A stretch of DNA of 37,210 nt from a virus. Under the pieces are notes generated by a model. That model was not told the DNA's origin and made no database searches. It saw only the letters and a list, made by a program, of their open reading frames with translations. Shown piece by piece: positions 15,822 to 23,377 of this stretch. Every line of letters starts with the position of its first letter. Within the stretch, counting starts at the first letter, position 1. The DNA lies in IMG/VR virus record IMGVR_UViG_3300009149_000117, positions 1-37,210 of that record; one strand, 5' to 3'. The position numbers and the translations under genes were made by a program.

Positions 15822-16106
15822 TTAAACTTCTATCTCTATATTTTTAATTCCATTGAGATAATGTTTTTTAACTTTATCTAAGCAACCTTTAAGGGTTTTA
15901 TCATAAATAAATTGGTATAGACTCTTAGAAAATCTGTATGTATCCGAAGTTAGCCATCTATCCACTATAAATCCTTTTCTCTTAGCTTCTCTTAATTTTT
16001 GTCTGGGAATAATTAATATTTCTGTCTTAACAATTTTATTTTGTTCTTCCAAGTAAAGATATATAGCTCTCTTCTTTCCAGAAATTATTTTATCACCCAC
16101 CTCCAT
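15822..16106 (-). CDS. Hypothetical protein
   Basis: A 94-residue mixed alpha/beta protein with a strand-rich start (KIISGKKRAIYLYLEEQ; KTEILIIPRQ) and basic helices. It lies between the sigma factor and the small terminase genes, with GGAGGAT upstream. No family recognised. Confidence 0.5.
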   Translation of the reverse strand: MEVGDKIISGKKRAIYLYLEEQNKIVKTEILIIPRQKLREAKRKGFIVDRWLTSDTYRFSKSLYQFIYDKTLKGCLDKVKKHYLNGIKNIEIEV

Positions 16107-16115
16107 TTTATCCTC

Positions 16116-16592
16116 CTATTTAATTAATTTTCTAACTTTCGTAAAAATCTGTTGTAATTTTCGCTGAACTGCTACTTGATTTATATTCAATTGTTTACTA
16201 ATTTCACTCTGAGTCCACCCTTCCAGAAAGAGTTTAACTATCTTCCCCTCCAGTAAGGTTAACTTGCTCTTGATAATTTTCAAATCTATTTTTTTTATAC
16301 TGTTACTGCTCTCACCTAATATCTTGTTTCTCTCTGCGAAGCTTAAATTTTCCAAATAAATAATATTATTGTCAACCTTCCTGAGTAGATTTTTTAGACG
16401 GTTTTGCATCGCTATTTGCATTATAGTGCTTAGTGCCCCCCTTTTCTCATCATATTTCTCAAGAACTTGCCATGCAACTATTCTTAGCTCTTGCAGATAG
16501 TCTTTATAGTAACACTTGGTTATTTTAAACTTTTGCAAGATTTTGTGCATTAAAGGCTCAAGATTTTTTATTTGTCTATCAGCAGAAGTCAT
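16116..16592 (-). CDS. Phage RNA polymerase sigma factor (sigma-70 family)
   Basis: A 158-residue protein. Residues 30-73 (YYKDYLQELRIVAWQ..YDEKRGALSTIMQIAMQNRLKNLLRK) match sigma region 2, which binds core polymerase and the -10 element. Residues 110-156 (LTLLEGKIVKLFLEGWTQSEISKQL..VAVQRKLQQIF) match region 4, with the -35-binding helix-turn-helix at 126-146. Regions 1 and 3 are absent, as in small ECF-like or phage late sigma factors. Its position, just ahead of the terminase genes, suggests it directs the host polymerase to late promoters, probably those of the plus-strand virion genes; this is inference. Confidence 0.8.
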   Translation of the reverse strand: MTSADRQIKNLEPLMHKILQKFKITKCYYKDYLQELRIVAWQVLEKYDEKRGALSTIMQIAMQNRLKNLLRKVDNNIIYLENLSFAERNKILGESSNSIKKIDLKIIKSKLTLLEGKIVKLFLEGWTQSEISKQLNINQVAVQRKLQQIFTKVRKLIK

Positions 16593-16837
16593 TTTCTGGT
16601 TCCCCGCAAAAATAATACTTCCGATAATATAATTAATGCCAGCATTCTCAAAAAGGTTAATGTTGGTAAATTAAATAATGGTGCCAAATAGTTCCAGCAT
16701 AAACAACCTATGAGTGTTAAAACACTGTATTGAATAACTTTTGCCACAACTATAAGAACCATTTGTACACCCGCTGAATAATCTTGCCCATCCAAAGTTT
16801 GTGTGTATTGTTCCTTTCGGAAATCGTTTAAACTCAT
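16589..16837 (-). CDS. Small membrane protein, two helices
   Basis: An 82-residue protein with membrane segments at about 25-45 (MVLIVVAKVIQYSVLTLIGCL) and 58-77 (FLRMLALIILSEVLFL). AAGGGAGA lies upstream, and it overlaps the sigma gene by ATGA. Holin-like size, but function is unknown. Confidence 0.6.
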   Translation of the reverse strand: MSLNDFRKEQYTQTLDGQDYSAGVQMVLIVVAKVIQYSVLTLIGCLCWNYLAPLFNLPTLTFLRMLALIILSEVLFLRGTRK

Positions 16838-16848
16838 AATAGTCTCCC

Positions 16849-17160
16849 TTATGTTTCAAACCCTATTAGTTTATTAGCAATTTTTTGCAGTTCTTCCACT
16901 ACGACTCCTGGAGTTATCGGTTTCAATTTTTTGGCCTTCCTTTTGCCGATATATCTTACTCTGGCATAAATCTCAATAATTCCCTTACCTATATCAGTTT
17001 TAGAATATATCGGTGTTAGGCGTTGACAGCCCTGCTTAACAATATAACCGTCTAACTCCTTCTTTCTGAGGGCTATATTAGCCTGCATTGGAACGAAAAC
17101 CCCGATTCTCTTTATAGCCTTATTTTTTGGGGTCTTTTTCTTCCATTTTCTTTTCACCAT
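16849..17160 (-). CDS. Hypothetical basic protein
   Basis: A 103-residue, very basic protein (KRKWKKKTPKNKAIKRIG) with beta strands (RIGVFVPMQANIAL; IIEIYARVRYIGKRKAKKL) and a C-terminal helix. It starts within the end of the preceding gene (41-base overlap) after TTGGAGG. Charge suggests nucleic acid binding. Family unknown. Confidence 0.5.
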   Translation of the reverse strand: MVKRKWKKKTPKNKAIKRIGVFVPMQANIALRKKELDGYIVKQGCQRLTPIYSKTDIGKGIIEIYARVRYIGKRKAKKLKPITPGVVVEELQKIANKLIGFET

Positions 17161-17440
17161 TCTTGATTTCCTCCAACAGTTTCTTTACATCCTTTAGAGA
17201 GTTGGAAAGCCCTTGATAAGTATTAATCAGGGTATTGAGTATAGGATTGGTGATGTAGGAGTCTAACGCCTCTTTTAAAAGACCCTTTACCTCGTCTCTA
17301 TACCTAATATTCTTCAGGACATGAACTGTAACATTTCCAGCTTTCTTGGTCAGCATAATTGCTACATCTGACTCTTTTACTATGTCTTTAGCTTCTCTCG
17401 ATTTTTCTGGTTGTTTTGTTCTTCTTGGTAATCCTAACAT
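17120..17440 (-). CDS. Hypothetical helical protein
   Basis: A 106-residue protein with a basic start (GLPRRTKQPEKSR), a short strand (NVTVHVLKNI) and long charged helices (SNSLKDVKKLLEEIKNGEKKMEEK). It directly follows the paralogue gene. No motif recognised. Confidence 0.5.
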   Translation of the reverse strand: MLGLPRRTKQPEKSREAKDIVKESDVAIMLTKKAGNVTVHVLKNIRYRDEVKGLLKEALDSYITNPILNTLINTYQGLSNSLKDVKKLLEEIKNGEKKMEEKDPKK

Positions 17441-17441
17441 T

Positions 17442-17720
17442 TTATTTCGCCTCCTTTAATGTTCTACCTTTTTTATATAACTTTTCAGAAAATCTATCAA
17501 ATCCCCCCATATATTTAGCAAGTCTTTCTTTAACCAATTCAAATGTCTCATTCATTGCGAAATTAGTTAGCTCCTGAAATGTAGGAGAACTTATATCTTG
17601 CATAGCTACATTTACTGACGCTTCAAAAGGAACTTTTGCAACTGCTCTATAAATTACTTGAAATTTCTTTCCCCTTTTCTGTCTTCTGACTTCTTTTGGG
17701 TGAGTTAATGTGATTTTCAT
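17442..17720 (-). CDS. Hypothetical protein, paralogue of 6761-7024
   Basis: A 92-residue member of the same family as the protein at 6761-7024: identical in MKITLTHPKEVRRQK, AVAKVPFEASV, MNETFE and ERLAKYM, and different mainly in the middle and in a five-residue C-terminal extension. GAGGTAAG is upstream. The two copies lie about 10.5 kb apart in the same operon and orientation. Confidence 0.65.
   Translation of the reverse strand: MKITLTHPKEVRRQKRGKKFQVIYRAVAKVPFEASVNVAMQDISSPTFQELTNFAMNETFELVKERLAKYMGGFDRFSEKLYKKGRTLKEAK
17675..17720. repeat. Exact 46-base match to 6979-7024
   Basis: Second copy of the shared 5' coding sequence of the paralogue pair. Confidence 0.85.
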
Positions 17721-17726
17721 CTTACC

Positions 17727-17933
17727 TCACCCCTTTATTTCTAATTCTTTAAACTGATTTATTATCGAACTTCCTACTGCCCCACCAGTTTGTTCTTTTG
17801 TTTCAACATTTTCAAAAGTAGCAGTGGGATTACTAGGGAAGATACTCCAAATTGGGGAGGTATAAGAAATCATCCTCCACATATCCTTCCCATTTACAGT
17901 AAACAATTTCCCCAATTTAGTTTCATTAACCAT
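17727..17933 (-). CDS. Small hypothetical protein
   Basis: A 68-residue protein (MVNETKLGKLFTVNGKDMWR...) with GAAAGGAGG before the ATG. Beta-type start with Trp, Gly-rich middle. No family recognised. Confidence 0.55.
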   Translation of the reverse strand: MVNETKLGKLFTVNGKDMWRMISYTSPIWSIFPSNPTATFENVETKEQTGGAVGSSIINQFKELEIKG

Positions 17934-18096
17934 TTTTCCTCCTTTCTAATAATTCTCTAATATCCAACAAAACTTCCAAACCTAAACTTAATAATCTCTT
18001 TAGTCCTTTTATATCATTAGCATATCTGTCAACACCTTTGAGATAACAATCACTTTTGGGTATTAGTTCCCTTTCTATTTCTTGTCGTTTACGCAT
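17926..18096 (-). CDS. Small basic helical protein
   Basis: A 56-residue ORF (MRKRQEIERELIPKSDCYLK...LLEVLL-type helix ending ERRKNG). Its last codons hold the AGGAGG site of the following gene, which it overlaps, and it overlaps the preceding gene by 22 bases. AAGGTAAGAAG is upstream. Coding is supported by packing only. Confidence 0.55.
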   Translation of the reverse strand: MRKRQEIERELIPKSDCYLKGVDRYANDIKGLKRLLSLGLEVLLDIRELLERRKNG

Positions 18097-18611
18097 TTTA
18101 CTTTCTTCTTACCTTTCTTTTTAAATGCAATTACCAATAAGTTATTTGTCTCCTTTTTCTTTATCGTGTTTAATTTAACATTTTTGGGAATGGTTATTTC
18201 TTGTTTCCTTTCATCGTTTCCGATAGTAAGAGTATTATCTTGTAATGAACATTCTTTCGTTCCTTCTACGATTAATTTATACTCTTTTTTCTCATCAAAT
18301 ATATCAGCGAAAAGTTGTTTTTTCGGTTTAATTATCATTGTTGGCACTTTATTTGTTCTGCCCGACCTTTTAAAAACATTGGGTTTCCAGTTATCTTGAA
18401 AACTATTTGAGAGTCTTCCTATCCCACCTACTCTACCGATTGATAGTCTAAAATCATTTTTAAATCTTGATATACTATGCTTTTGAAGATGGGCTAAATT
18501 TGATTGTGGTAAAATAGTAACTACCCGATTACAGTTAGGGCATGTTTTACCATTAAGATAAAACCGTCTGCCTTCTCGATCATAACATTTTTTACAATAA
18601 TATCTACCCAC
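18075..18611 (-). CDS. Zinc ribbon fused to an HSP20/alpha-crystallin-like domain
   Basis: 178 residues from a GTG at 18611 (GGGAGAC upstream; it overlaps the preceding stop). C6/C9 and C24/C27 form a zinc ribbon. A basic, low-structure linker follows (about 35-95). Residues 97-165 look like an HSP20 fold: KQLFADIFDEKKEYKLIVEG, then DNTLTIGND, KQEITIPKNVK and a final NNLLVIAFKKK, which mirrors the N-G-V-L-x-(I/V) strand of small heat-shock proteins. The usual inter-subunit I-x-I tail is missing. It might be a chaperone or binding adaptor. The fold call is from pattern only. Confidence 0.55.
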   Translation of the reverse strand: MGRYYCKKCYDREGRRFYLNGKTCPNCNRVVTILPQSNLAHLQKHSISRFKNDFRLSIGRVGGIGRLSNSFQDNWKPNVFKRSGRTNKVPTMIIKPKKQLFADIFDEKKEYKLIVEGTKECSLQDNTLTIGNDERKQEITIPKNVKLNTIKKKETNNLLVIAFKKKGKKKVKCVNDKK

Positions 18612-18759
18612 TTAAGTCTCCCAGTATGTCATTTATCTTTTTAAGATGTTGTTTAGCTGTTTCAATGGCTTTTCTTTGTTCTTCATTCTTTGGTTGTCTT
18701 TTAATTATCGCCACGAGTTTTTCTCGCAACTCTTTTAATCGTTTTACCTCATCAGTCAT
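18604..18759 (-). CDS. Small coiled-coil protein
   Basis: A 51-residue ORF (MTDEVKRLKELREKL...), fully helical with Leu heptads. TGAGGAGAAAAA precedes the ATG; its end overlaps the GTG of the next gene by 8 bases. Unknown function. Confidence 0.6.
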   Translation of the reverse strand: MTDEVKRLKELREKLVAIIKRQPKNEEQRKAIETAKQHLKKINDILGDLSG

Positions 18760-18877
18760 TTTTTCTCCTCATATACTGGGCTACATTTTGAATAATATTT
18801 AATAACCTATAATATTTTTCTCTGACATAATTCTTGAGTTCTTTCCACGACATATTAAATGTTTTCTGTCTCGTCAT
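18752..18877 (-). CDS. Microprotein, unknown function
   Basis: A 41-residue helical, basic ORF (MTRQKTFNMSWKELKNYVRE...). AGAAAGGAAAG is upstream. Its final codons carry the AGGAG site of the next gene, which it overlaps by 8 bases. Confidence 0.55.
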   Translation of the reverse strand: MTRQKTFNMSWKELKNYVREKYYRLLNIIQNVAQYMRRKND

Positions 18878-19007
18878 TACTTTCCTTTCTTTCTCGCCGA
18901 ACTAAATGAACAGCGGCAACTGAATAATCCCCTAAATATCTATCAAATAAATCTGACCAATATCTCGCTATAAGTTCCACTATCCATTGGTGAAAATATA
19001 TTTTCAT
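18855..19007 (-). CDS. Microprotein, unknown function
   Basis: A 50-residue ORF (MKIYFHQWIVELIARYWSDL...). The start forms an ATGA overlap with the SbcC stop; GGGAGCCGCATAGG is upstream. The aromatic, amphipathic N-terminal helix could touch membrane or protein. It ends inside the next gene. Confidence 0.55.
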   Translation of the reverse strand: MKIYFHQWIVELIARYWSDLFDRYLGDYSVAAVHLVRRERKESNDETENI

Positions 19008-20662
19008 CCTATGCGGCTCCCATTTCTATCCCTAATTACCTCCACGACATTTTCGCAGTTTCCCTGCAACTCGTAATCGTGCGTAATTAAAAATATCTTC
19101 CTAAACTGGAACTTATTTTTTACATAACTAATCGCCGACATCACCTTCATTTTATTCTGTGCGTCTAAACTGCTAAATGGCTCATCTAATATCAATGTTT
19201 CAATTTGTGCCCCACTTCGTCGTGATAAAATAATAGACAAAGCAATCCTCAATGCAAAATCAATCAAAGTTTTCTCGCCACCAGAATAATTATAATATGG
19301 TCTATCACCAGTAGAATCCGATATGATTATATCCAATGTTTCCGCTTCCTTACCGCTTTTTAACTGTTTTTGTGTCTGGATACCCAATCTAAAATCCGAT
19401 ACCTTACTTATTATATCGTTTGTGATATTGTTTAGTTCGGGGATTATATTGTCTATTATATAAGCCTGTATCCCATTCTTGCCGAAAGCATTCATTAATT
19501 TGGTATAAATGTTTATTTTATTGAGTAATAGTTTTTTATTTTGAGCGAGGTTTGCTTTCTTATTTTTAATTTCTTTAAACTCTTTAGCAACTTTCTCAAT
19601 AGATACCAATTTAGCCTTTAAATTTCCCAGTTTCTCTCTCAAATCATTATCTTGTTCCTGTAATTGTTCCACTTTATCTGACATAGATTTTGGTAGTGTG
19701 TCCACTTTTTCTTTAATCTGAACATCTAATTTATCTATATATTGCTGCTCTTTTAGTTCTTCTGCACAAATACCTTTTAAGATACCCTTTTTATATTCTG
19801 TTTCTACCTGTTGAAAACATGTCGGACACTCGTCTAACTGCTTAAATTTGGTCGCTTTCCTTTTTAACCGCTCGACTTCTTGGGTATGGTGGTATCGTTT
19901 GCTCTTTAGTTCATTGACCTGCTTCTTAATCTCTTCTCTTTGTCCTTCTATTACTAAATACTCTGTATATTGCTTTTTTATTTCGGCCACCTGTTTCTGA
20001 ATTATTGCGATGCGATTTTCGGTATTTATGCGGCTTTCGGTATTTGGCGAAACATCAATATCTTTTAACAGAGATAGTTCCATTTCTATTTCGCTATGCT
20101 TTAAACTCAAATCATTACCAATTTCTTTTGCCCCTTTATAATATCCGTCCCATATAGCCAATTGTAATATTCGCATTAAAACTTCTTTTGCTTCCGACGG
20201 AGAAAGTTCAGAAAAAGAATTCATCTTCTTCTGCTCAAAATAAACAGAGTGTCTGAAGGTATCGTAATCCATCCCAATAATTTTTTCCAATACAGCCTGT
20301 GTTTCTTTTATGCTATTACCACATTTGCCATTGATTGTGAGCTTGGTAGTTTTGCCTCGTGTTCTTTTCCGTAGCACAATACTTCGTTTGTTATTTTTAA
20401 TGAAAGTAATCTTGACAGACATTTTGTCAGTATTATCGGTAATCAAATTATCTCCAGCTCTTATACAACGAGAACCGTTACCATAAAGAGCAAATGAAAT
20501 ACTATCCCCAATAAGATAGCTTTTCCCACTCCCAATACTAAATCCTGTCAATTTATTTTTGCCAAGGATAAGATATAATCCATCTTTAATTAATTTTATT
20601 ATAGCATGCTTATATAAAGCAAATTGGTATAATTCAATCTCTGTTATGTTCACTTTATCCAC
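19004..20662 (-). CDS. sbcC: SbcC/Rad50-like recombination ATPase
   Basis: A 552-residue member of the SMC-like family, similar in size to T4 gp46. The P-loop GSGKSYL is at 44-50 after ILGKN. Long coiled coils (about 180-275 and 285-380) flank CPTC at 279-282, the zinc hook that joins two molecules. The signature YSGGEKTLIDFALRIA (459-474) and Walker B ETLILDEPFSSLD (488-500) follow, then the His of the H-loop (LITHD). With SbcD it opens and trims DNA ends, feeding RecA. The SbcD gene lies 1.6 kb upstream in the operon. Confidence 0.95.
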   Translation of the reverse strand: MDKVNITEIELYQFALYKHAIIKLIKDGLYLILGKNKLTGFSIGSGKSYLIGDSISFALYGNGSRCIRAGDNLITDNTDKMSVKITFIKNNKRSIVLRKRTRGKTTKLTINGKCGNSIKETQAVLEKIIGMDYDTFRHSVYFEQKKMNSFSELSPSEAKEVLMRILQLAIWDGYYKGAKEIGNDLSLKHSEIEMELSLLKDIDVSPNTESRINTENRIAIIQKQVAEIKKQYTEYLVIEGQREEIKKQVNELKSKRYHHTQEVERLKRKATKFKQLDECPTCFQQVETEYKKGILKGICAEELKEQQYIDKLDVQIKEKVDTLPKSMSDKVEQLQEQDNDLREKLGNLKAKLVSIEKVAKEFKEIKNKKANLAQNKKLLLNKINIYTKLMNAFGKNGIQAYIIDNIIPELNNITNDIISKVSDFRLGIQTQKQLKSGKEAETLDIIISDSTGDRPYYNYSGGEKTLIDFALRIALSIILSRRSGAQIETLILDEPFSSLDAQNKMKVMSAISYVKNKFQFRKIFLITHDYELQGNCENVVEVIRDRNGSRIG

Positions 20663-21057
20663 CTAAAATGTTCTTGTGCAGGCAATCCGATTATATCTGG
20701 GTAATACTCTTTTGTATAAGTAAAACCTTTTCCTAATATTTCCAATCTTAAATCAATACCTGTAGTATCTTTATAAGGTATATATCCAAAAGATAAGCCA
20801 AAATTTAATAGCGATAAACCTGTCCAGCCATCTTCTCCACAATTTGCTGCGATTATCAAACGCCAAGGATTTAACCAAGCTATTGCAAGTAGGATATAAT
20901 TTGTTGTCCTTAATAGAAGATATTTAGTTGTTATTTTTATAGTAAACGAGCCTATTTTCTTTTTCACTTTACTCTCTTTAGGCTTTAATCTTTCACGATG
21001 TATTTTTCGTGCCTGATCAATACTTGTTAATAAATCTTTAAAATCTTTCTTTTTCAT
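20650..21057 (-). CDS. Hypothetical protein
   Basis: A 135-residue protein with a basic helical start and a hydrophobic, beta-like centre (YLLLRTTNYILLAIAWLNPWRLIIAANCG) that could be buried or weakly membrane-bound, then GLSFGYIPYKD. It overlaps the SbcC start by 13 bases. Not recognised. Confidence 0.5.
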   Translation of the reverse strand: MKKKDFKDLLTSIDQARKIHRERLKPKESKVKKKIGSFTIKITTKYLLLRTTNYILLAIAWLNPWRLIIAANCGEDGWTGLSLLNFGLSFGYIPYKDTTGIDLRLEILGKGFTYTKEYYPDIIGLPAQEHFRWIK

Positions 21058-21254
21058 TTTATTTCCCTTTTAAAAATTAAATCCCCATTAATATAATAAA
21101 AATCTAACTTTAAATCTGTATTTTTGGCTATCACTAATTGAGCCCATCCCTTACTTTTCTTGAAAACTTTCGTTAATTTTTTAACTTCTCCTGATGAAAG
21201 CCAATCTGTTAAACTCCAACCTTTATTATTAGAATATATTTTTGCTCTTTCCAT
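21054..21254 (-). CDS. Small hypothetical protein
   Basis: A 66-residue alpha/beta protein (SLTDWLSSGEVKKLTKVFKK; LDFYYINGDLIFKREIK). It has an ATGA overlap with the next gene. Not recognised. Confidence 0.5.
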   Translation of the reverse strand: MERAKIYSNNKGWSLTDWLSSGEVKKLTKVFKKSKGWAQLVIAKNTDLKLDFYYINGDLIFKREIK

Positions 21255-21255
21255 T

Positions 21256-21414
21256 TTATATCACCTCCTTTATCTCTTCTTTCATTATAGTAAAACAAAC
21301 TACATTTTCTTCTTCATTCAAATATACATCATACCCCTGTCTTACTAATGCTACTATTAAATTATCTACATAATCTTTATTAAGAATTTCTATTCTTATT
21401 TCATACTTTTTCAT
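21256..21414 (-). CDS. Small hypothetical alpha/beta protein
   Basis: 52 residues from ATG 21414, preceded by GGAGGCAATAAG; a longer upstream form is not needed. KKYEIRIEILNKDYVDNLIVAL..GYDVYLNEEENVVCFTI suggests a small beta-alpha-beta fold. It overlaps the preceding gene by ATGA. Function unknown. Confidence 0.6.
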   Translation of the reverse strand: MKKYEIRIEILNKDYVDNLIVALVRQGYDVYLNEEENVVCFTIMKEEIKEVI

Positions 21415-21584
21415 CTTATTGCCTCCGCTAAATTTAATTTTGCTGTTAAACTCCAATTTCTCATAGAACTATAATCTTTTTTATAAGGCCACAAACTAAT
21501 ACCCGAATTTCCCCAAAGTATAAAAGTTTTCATTAAAAAATAAATGTCGGTCTGATTATAGAAATGATAGGTATAACTAAACAT
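21411..21584 (-). CDS. Small hypothetical aromatic-rich protein
   Basis: A 57-residue ORF (MFSYTYHFYNQTDIYFLMKTF..) joined to the RNA ligase stop as TAATG, with TGGAGAA upstream, and to the next gene as ATGA. Aromatic, beta-like sequence. Its last codons hold the GGAGG of the next gene. Confidence 0.55.
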   Translation of the reverse strand: MFSYTYHFYNQTDIYFLMKTFILWGNSGISLWPYKKDYSSMRNWSLTAKLNLAEAIR

Positions 21585-22252
21585 TATTTGTTCTCCAGAA
21601 AATCAACATATTTTATTTTCGTAATAACCCTTTCACCCGACCGACTTTTCAGTTCCACTTTGGGTCGGATAACTAATCCTTCAGCCATAAAATCCCCAAA
21701 CATAGATGTAAAGCCTCTTTTAATAAAATTAATAGCCTCATTTATAGTGCCATTACCAACAACAGGAACAAACTTAATTCCGAGTTGGATGGCTATTTTT
21801 TCTACATCTTCCCTTTTTAGCCACCAATTACCTATGCGAATATCGAACAATATAAAATCTACCTCTTTCCTACCACCGAAATATTTACATCCAGACTGGA
21901 TTTTATAGCCATATCCTTCGCCATATAAATATACATCTGGCTTTTCTTCACTTAATTCAAATATAGAAAATACTTTTTCTTTAGTAAATAATTCTTGTAA
22001 TTTTTCTAACAAATGTTGGGGCATATCTGCTTTATCAGTTTTGCCTTTAAATTCTATTTCTTGGATAAGTGGATTTGTATAAATACAAATTCTGGTATTT
22101 GTTCCATTTATCTTCTCTGTCCAAACCCATTGAATATCTTTAAGTAATTCAAATTCAGGTTTGCTATATTGTCCTATGATAAATTTTCCATAGTTCTGGC
22201 TTTCTTTGTCCATATCTCTTTTGTATAGACCCTGAATTTTTGGGTATTCCAT
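21584..22252 (-). CDS. RNA ligase (covalent nucleotidyltransferase family)
   Basis: A 222-residue enzyme. Motif I TEKINGTN (45-52) gives Lys47 as the AMP-carrying lysine. Motif III is VYLYGEGYG (near 107-115), IIIa VDFILFDIRIG, IV AEGLVIRPK and V ITKIKY near the end. This is the RNA ligase/Rnl2-like set rather than the DNA ligase one, and no OB domain follows. Phage RNA ligases mend host tRNAs cut by defence nucleases. No polynucleotide kinase is visible, though two metallophosphoesterases precede it. It follows SbcD without a gap. Confidence 0.9.
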   Translation of the reverse strand: MEYPKIQGLYKRDMDKESQNYGKFIIGQYSKPEFELLKDIQWVWTEKINGTNTRICIYTNPLIQEIEFKGKTDKADMPQHLLEKLQELFTKEKVFSIFELSEEKPDVYLYGEGYGYKIQSGCKYFGGRKEVDFILFDIRIGNWWLKREDVEKIAIQLGIKFVPVVGNGTINEAINFIKRGFTSMFGDFMAEGLVIRPKVELKSRSGERVITKIKYVDFLENK

Positions 22253-23260
22253 TTAGACTTTCTCCTCAATTATTTCTAAACCTCTTTTAATAACTTCCTG
22301 CCCCAAATCCTTCTCTTTCCCATACTGTATAAATGCCTGTGCTGGTGTAACTCTCTCATTTATTTTCTTATTTCGCAGTCTTGCAGATTTAGTATAATCA
22401 TAGTGTGTAGAATAGGAATAAGCCCCATCAAATTTCTCTCCCACTAACTTTGGCTCGAATTTGTTTTTATCCTCTTTGGCACAATGAAAAATAACCTTAG
22501 TAATAGCACCCTTAACTTTAGCAGTATCAATATCTTGCAACTCTTTTACTGTCCTAATGTCAAACTGTATCATTGGGCGAGTTTTTAGGCGATAAAATTT
22601 GTAATGATTGTGAATAATGTTATCCTTATCCTTTGTTATATCTGTATAAAATAAATATTTATGTTCATTTCTTTCGGCAAAATCAATATGGTCAATGCTA
22701 CCCAAATAACACATAAATGGGTCTTTGTTCAATATTTGGGCTCTATGTATGTGCCCAAGCAAGAAAATGTCGGCAATGTCCCCAGAACTGCCCTTATTCA
22801 TAGCGAGGATTGTCTGTATTGAAAGATTTTCGGCAGAGTTGGGGCTATACCCCAATGCCCCTAATTTCGCCCCCTGAACCATTGTGTGAAGCATTCTGAT
22901 CCTCACCCCATCACGGGTTATGAATATATCCCCATTGTCAAGTACCTGCACACCCTGTATATTCAGGTTGTTAAACTCATCAACAACCGATATATTCTTG
23001 TCATAATCGTGCTTGCCTTTTAGCCCTGGTATCATTACAACTTTTATCTTATTCTCGACAAACCGCAATACCCAAGTTTCAAAGGCGTGGCGTTCTATAT
23101 TTTTGGGACGCTTATACTGATAAATGTCACCGAGTATCATTAGGTAATTCGCCTTTTTGTAAATAGCGAAGTCCAAAACCTGCTTCATTACATTTAAGGT
23201 GTCTTTGAAGCGCCTGGAAAAATCCAAATGAATATCGGCAACTGCTACAATTTTTGACAC
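22253..23260 (-). CDS. sbcD: SbcD/Mre11-like nuclease
   Basis: 335 residues from a GTG with GAGGATAAT upstream. It is a calcineurin-type phosphoesterase with ADIHLDF (8-14), LGDIYQYKRP (43-52), KGKHD (81-85) and LGHIHRAQ (about 166-173). It partners SbcC, as gp47 does gp46 in T4. The third motif is KGKHD where the family usually has GNHD, so the metal-binding Asn is replaced by Lys. The end (residues 230-335) would be the capping and SbcC-binding part. Confidence 0.9.
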   Translation of the reverse strand: MSKIVAVADIHLDFSRRFKDTLNVMKQVLDFAIYKKANYLMILGDIYQYKRPKNIERHAFETWVLRFVENKIKVVMIPGLKGKHDYDKNISVVDEFNNLNIQGVQVLDNGDIFITRDGVRIRMLHTMVQGAKLGALGYSPNSAENLSIQTILAMNKGSSGDIADIFLLGHIHRAQILNKDPFMCYLGSIDHIDFAERNEHKYLFYTDITKDKDNIIHNHYKFYRLKTRPMIQFDIRTVKELQDIDTAKVKGAITKVIFHCAKEDKNKFEPKLVGEKFDGAYSYSTHYDYTKSARLRNKKINERVTPAQAFIQYGKEKDLGQEVIKRGLEIIEEKV

Positions 23261-23284
23261 AGCATTATCCTCATCTTTCTTTGA

Positions 23285-23377
23285 CTAAATAAGGAGTAAA
23301 ACCAAAATTGAAAGGGTTATAATAAGACATACCCCCAAAATTACTAGCCCGATTGCAGCTTTAGAAATTTCTGTCAT
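23285..23377 (-). CDS. Possible internal-start membrane peptide
   Basis: An in-frame ATG inside the previous gene would give MTEISKAAIGLVILGVCL..., a 30-residue membrane peptide. The codons for EEEEK before it read as a near-perfect ribosome site (GAGGAGG, about 6 bases away). This is a suggestion, not an established product. Confidence 0.3.
   Translation of the reverse strand: MTEISKAAIGLVILGVCLIITLSILVLLLI

Noticed and set aside
16340-16380. TTGACA-17-GAAAAT promoter-like match on the minus strand
   Set aside because: Poor -10 element and it lies inside the sigma factor coding sequence.
16671-16859. Alternative minus-strand ORF of 62 codons over the two-helix membrane gene
   Set aside because: Overlaps almost fully in another frame; the membrane gene has AAGGGAGA and an ATGA junction, the alternative has neither.
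18005-18035. TTGACA...TATAAA on the minus strand
   Set aside because: Spacer is only 13 bases and it is inside a coding region.
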